This document shows positions 61,528 to 64,000 of a DNA stretch of 64,000 nucleotides, piece after piece. Made by a program: the position numbers and the translations under genes. This DNA is from Viscum album. Its lineage: Eukaryota > Streptophyta > Magnoliopsida > Santalales > Viscaceae. Where the stretch lies: NCBI GenBank assembly GCA_963277665.1, contig OY728120.1, forward strand, positions 427,992,138 through 428,056,137, in the 5' to 3' direction. The notes below the pieces were generated by a model. The model saw nothing but the letters and a program-made list of their open reading frames with translations, had not been told where the DNA came from and searched no databases. How positions within the stretch are numbered: position 1 is the stretch's first letter; each line of letters begins with the position of its first letter.

Positions 61528-64000
61528 TGTAACGCCCCGACCCCAGAAGCCAAGAGTCGGTGCATTATTTTAAAACATTGGCATGATTACAAGGAATCAA
61601 CTCCCGAAGGACCGATTATTTTAGTAGTCTTGGAAAATAGATTTCATACATTAACATTACATTACAATTTCAAACATAAAACATAGCATTAATAGTTCTT
61701 TGAGAATTCCATTATTCCCTTTATCTTAACCATGCATATCAATCAAAATACACTTCTTGGAGTCCTGGGAAAATGAAACATAAGAAAGGGGTGTTCTTAA
61801 ATGCTCAGTAAGGGTATGAAATACAGTGGAATATAACAAAAATATTAAGACTGGTGAATAATTTAAATCAAATGCCTTTACTAATAATAAACATGAATAC
61901 TTTTATGGTAAGAATATGAGCTGAGTAAATAATGTCATAATAAAACATAATCATGGGTATTCTACTTGTCAAATGACCACATGAACCATAAATATTATTT
62001 CCATAATAAGGGAATGTATAATTCTGTACATTCAGAAACATTTTTTCAAGGCCTTAGACTAGACGTCTAAAAATGATTAAGGCCTCGGCCAAAACCATAT
62101 ATCAAATTGGGAAAGGGCCTCGGCCAATTCCACGTCTTGTTGTCTCATGAGACCAACTGATACATCAAGGAGCTATAGAGGGCTCCACCGGTCACTTACT
62201 AAGTCCAATACATTCCTCATATGAAAAGTTTTAAACATATCATAAACATTCGTATTAAAACTAACATACAAAATTTCAATACTTTAACCATAAACCATGA
62301 ATGGTATAAAAAATATCACATCCACAGTCAAACATATCATAAAACCTTCAATACAATATGGATGTTTTGTATCATAATAAATCAACTTCAAAACAAGTTT
62401 AAAATCCATTAAAGGATTTTACATTGATGGAAATTATTTTTAAAACTCTTTGATTGAAATATCCATTTTTATGAAAACATTTAAAAGTCACACAATTTAA
62501 AAAGGAAGTCATTTAAAGACATATTTGAATCAAAGTGTCCCATACCACTTTGAAACTTTTTAAAGTAATTAAAATTTTAAAACATTCATGTCTATTTAAA
62601 TAAATCCTTAATTTTTATTTTGAAAACATGGAAATTAATGAGAATGGTCTAGAATAATGAATCATTAAAACATTTAAAATAATGTTGACCTAGATGAAAT
62701 CAAAATTATTTGAAAGAAATGTCACTTTTTTGAAATCATTTAAGAGTACCATAATTATAAAAGAAAACATTTAATTTGAAAATATTCTTATAAGCTTGTA
62801 AGGTAAGCTTCGAAAATTTTATAACGGTGGAAAATAGCCGCACCCTCCATATAAGTTAAAAAAGACATTCTTACCATAATTTTGTCGAAAAGGTTAAAAA
62901 GTACATTGTTTGGAAAACGACAGAAATATTAGTTTCAGAAAAAATAAGGGTATAAATGACATTAACCCATTGTCTAGTAAATAGTAAAAAAAATTTGAAA
63001 TATATTTTTATGAAACACGGATGTGGATGATAAAGGGTGTCCCAGTAGATACTTATGTAAAAACAAACTCGGATAATAAAGAGATTAGGAAAATAACCCT
63101 TACCAATTTGGTAACTTAGAAACATACACCCCATAAAAGAAGTATCATACAATGAATATATAAATACCAATAAATTAAATTGTATTACACAAATAATAAA
63201 ATTATGGGAAGTACATACACCACACAAAATGTAATAGTGGCAATATGGGATGAATCTCACGGGAATAAGGAGTGAGATGAAAACCCCTTACCTTACACTT
63301 TCCTTTAGTCGAGGGTACATTTAACCTCCTGTATAAAGACTATAGTTTGTTATTAAATTATACCAGAACCATATTAATATTTATTATATCATACATTATT
63401 CAGGAATGACTTTATACTACCCATTTAATAATAATTTCCATGTTATATTAATATGTAGGGTAATAATCGCTTTCTTTATCCAATGTGTTTTAACTTGTTA
63501 CTCTTGATTGTATCACAAAAATCATGTTTTAAATATGTCCATAATATAAAACATGATTTATATATTATATATATTTAGAACATAAATATGTATAATAGAC
63601 ATATATATGAAATGGAAAACACCATTTATGGTGACGGTAGTCCATACGTATGCATAAACGTTGTTTCAGTTTTCATATAGTATTGAACGGAAGTAAGTGA
63701 ATAAGATATATGTAAGTACATAAATACTTATATATAAATATATATCTATATCTACAGTAGAATTATTATTTCATATATTACATACTTATTAGTAATATAT
63801 ATTTTTATAATCACCAATGAATGGTGAACTTGGAAATGAATCTCATTGCATCGTGGAGACGGTAATCCGTACGTACGCACGAGCAAAAATATCATTCTTT
63901 TTTTATTAAAATAATATATAATTGGATGTTATATCATATATACAGAATATTTATCATGTTATATTTATTATTTACATCAAATTCACATCATTAATATATC
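61528..64000 (-). mobile_element. Relic D: long-LTR Tekay-like remnant, right end outside window
   Basis: Minus-strand LTR starting at its left (3') end with TGTAACGCCCCGACCCC, which is a canonical CA end in element orientation. GAAACATAAGAAAGGGG..GCTCAGTAAGGGT at 61776-61815 is the reverse of the ACCCTTACTGAGC..CTTTCC block of element 2 and matches relic C at 33250-33285. ACTCACACTTTCCTTTAG-like sequence at 63290 and two leader boxes follow in the right order. TTCAAGGCCTTAGACTAG and repeated GGCCTCGGCCA (62085-62130) are found only in this copy. It is inserted in the Copia 3' LTR. The 129-codon antisense frame at 62871-63260 has no family match by eye. Confidence 0.75.
63625..63884 (-). repeat. 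Two hairpin-like LTR leader boxes in relic D
   Basis: Copies at 63625-63660 (GGTGACGGTAGTCCATACG then TATGC) and 63849-63884 (GTGGAGACGGTAATCC then GTACGTACGCAC), 222 bases apart. The second keeps ACGG-TAAT-CCGT, which can fold as a four-base stem with a four-base loop. Confidence 0.7.

Noticed and set aside
62871..63260. 129-codon minus-strand open frame, hydrophobic and Tyr/Phe-rich
   Set aside because: It lies within a decayed LTR (relic D), has the composition expected of random AT-rich DNA, and has no counterpart in the related LTRs.
1..64000. Organelle DNA because of the very low G+C
   Set aside because: No plastid or mitochondrial gene is seen. The nested LTR retrotransposons with target duplications indicate nuclear DNA.

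Overview
The window looks like nuclear DNA from a flowering plant or close relative, with very low G+C (about a quarter by eye). The plant call rests on the elements it contains. They are Ty3/gypsy elements whose protein order and C-terminal chromodomain match the plant Tekay/Del chromovirus lineage, primer sites that match the 3' end of initiator tRNA-Met, and a Copia gag of the plant UBN2 type. The species cannot be fixed. Extreme AT content with heavy retrotransposon load is reported for some parasitic plants (Rafflesiaceae, for example), but that is only a suggestion. I found no host protein gene, tRNA, rRNA or CRISPR array. Everything recognisable is a decayed and often nested LTR retrotransposon.

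Layout: 1-3724 is a minus-strand long-LTR relic (A). About 5.13-7.27 kb and 23.97-26.09 kb are a diverged direct-repeat pair, probably the LTRs of an unclassified old element. Inside it sits element 1, a complete but dead minus-strand Tekay-like element (11591-21937, target duplication TATAT). A small GC-rich island lies at 26.64-26.91 kb. About 27.4-32.5 kb is a plus-strand long-LTR relic (B) ending in a primer site. 32996 to about 39.52 kb is a minus-strand relic (C) with one full LTR, a shrunken interior and the stub of its other LTR. From about 42.71 kb to 61527 lies an old plus-strand Copia element, split by element 2 (46250-59022, target duplication ATTTT), a plus-strand Tekay-like element with about 4 kb LTRs. 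The Copia 3' LTR is cut at 61528 by another minus-strand long-LTR relic (D), which runs off the window.

How it fits together: elements 1 and 2 each keep LTR, primer site, gag, protease, reverse transcriptase, RNase H, integrase, chromodomain, polypurine tract and LTR in order, but both reading frames are broken by many stops and frameshifts, so neither is autonomous. Element 2, with LTRs about 95% identical over the part I compared, is the youngest insertion. The Copia element is older than element 2 and relic D. Relics A-D are older relatives of element 2's LTR type.

The most unusual signal is a roughly 40-base hairpin-like box, core CGTACGTACGGAATACC followed by GTCTCCAC. It recurs at about 185-220 base spacing in the leader part of every long LTR here, some 340-350 bases downstream of the TATA box where that can be measured best. 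There are two copies in element 2's LTRs and in relics B and C, at least two in D, and four in A. No previously undescribed gene system was found beyond this.
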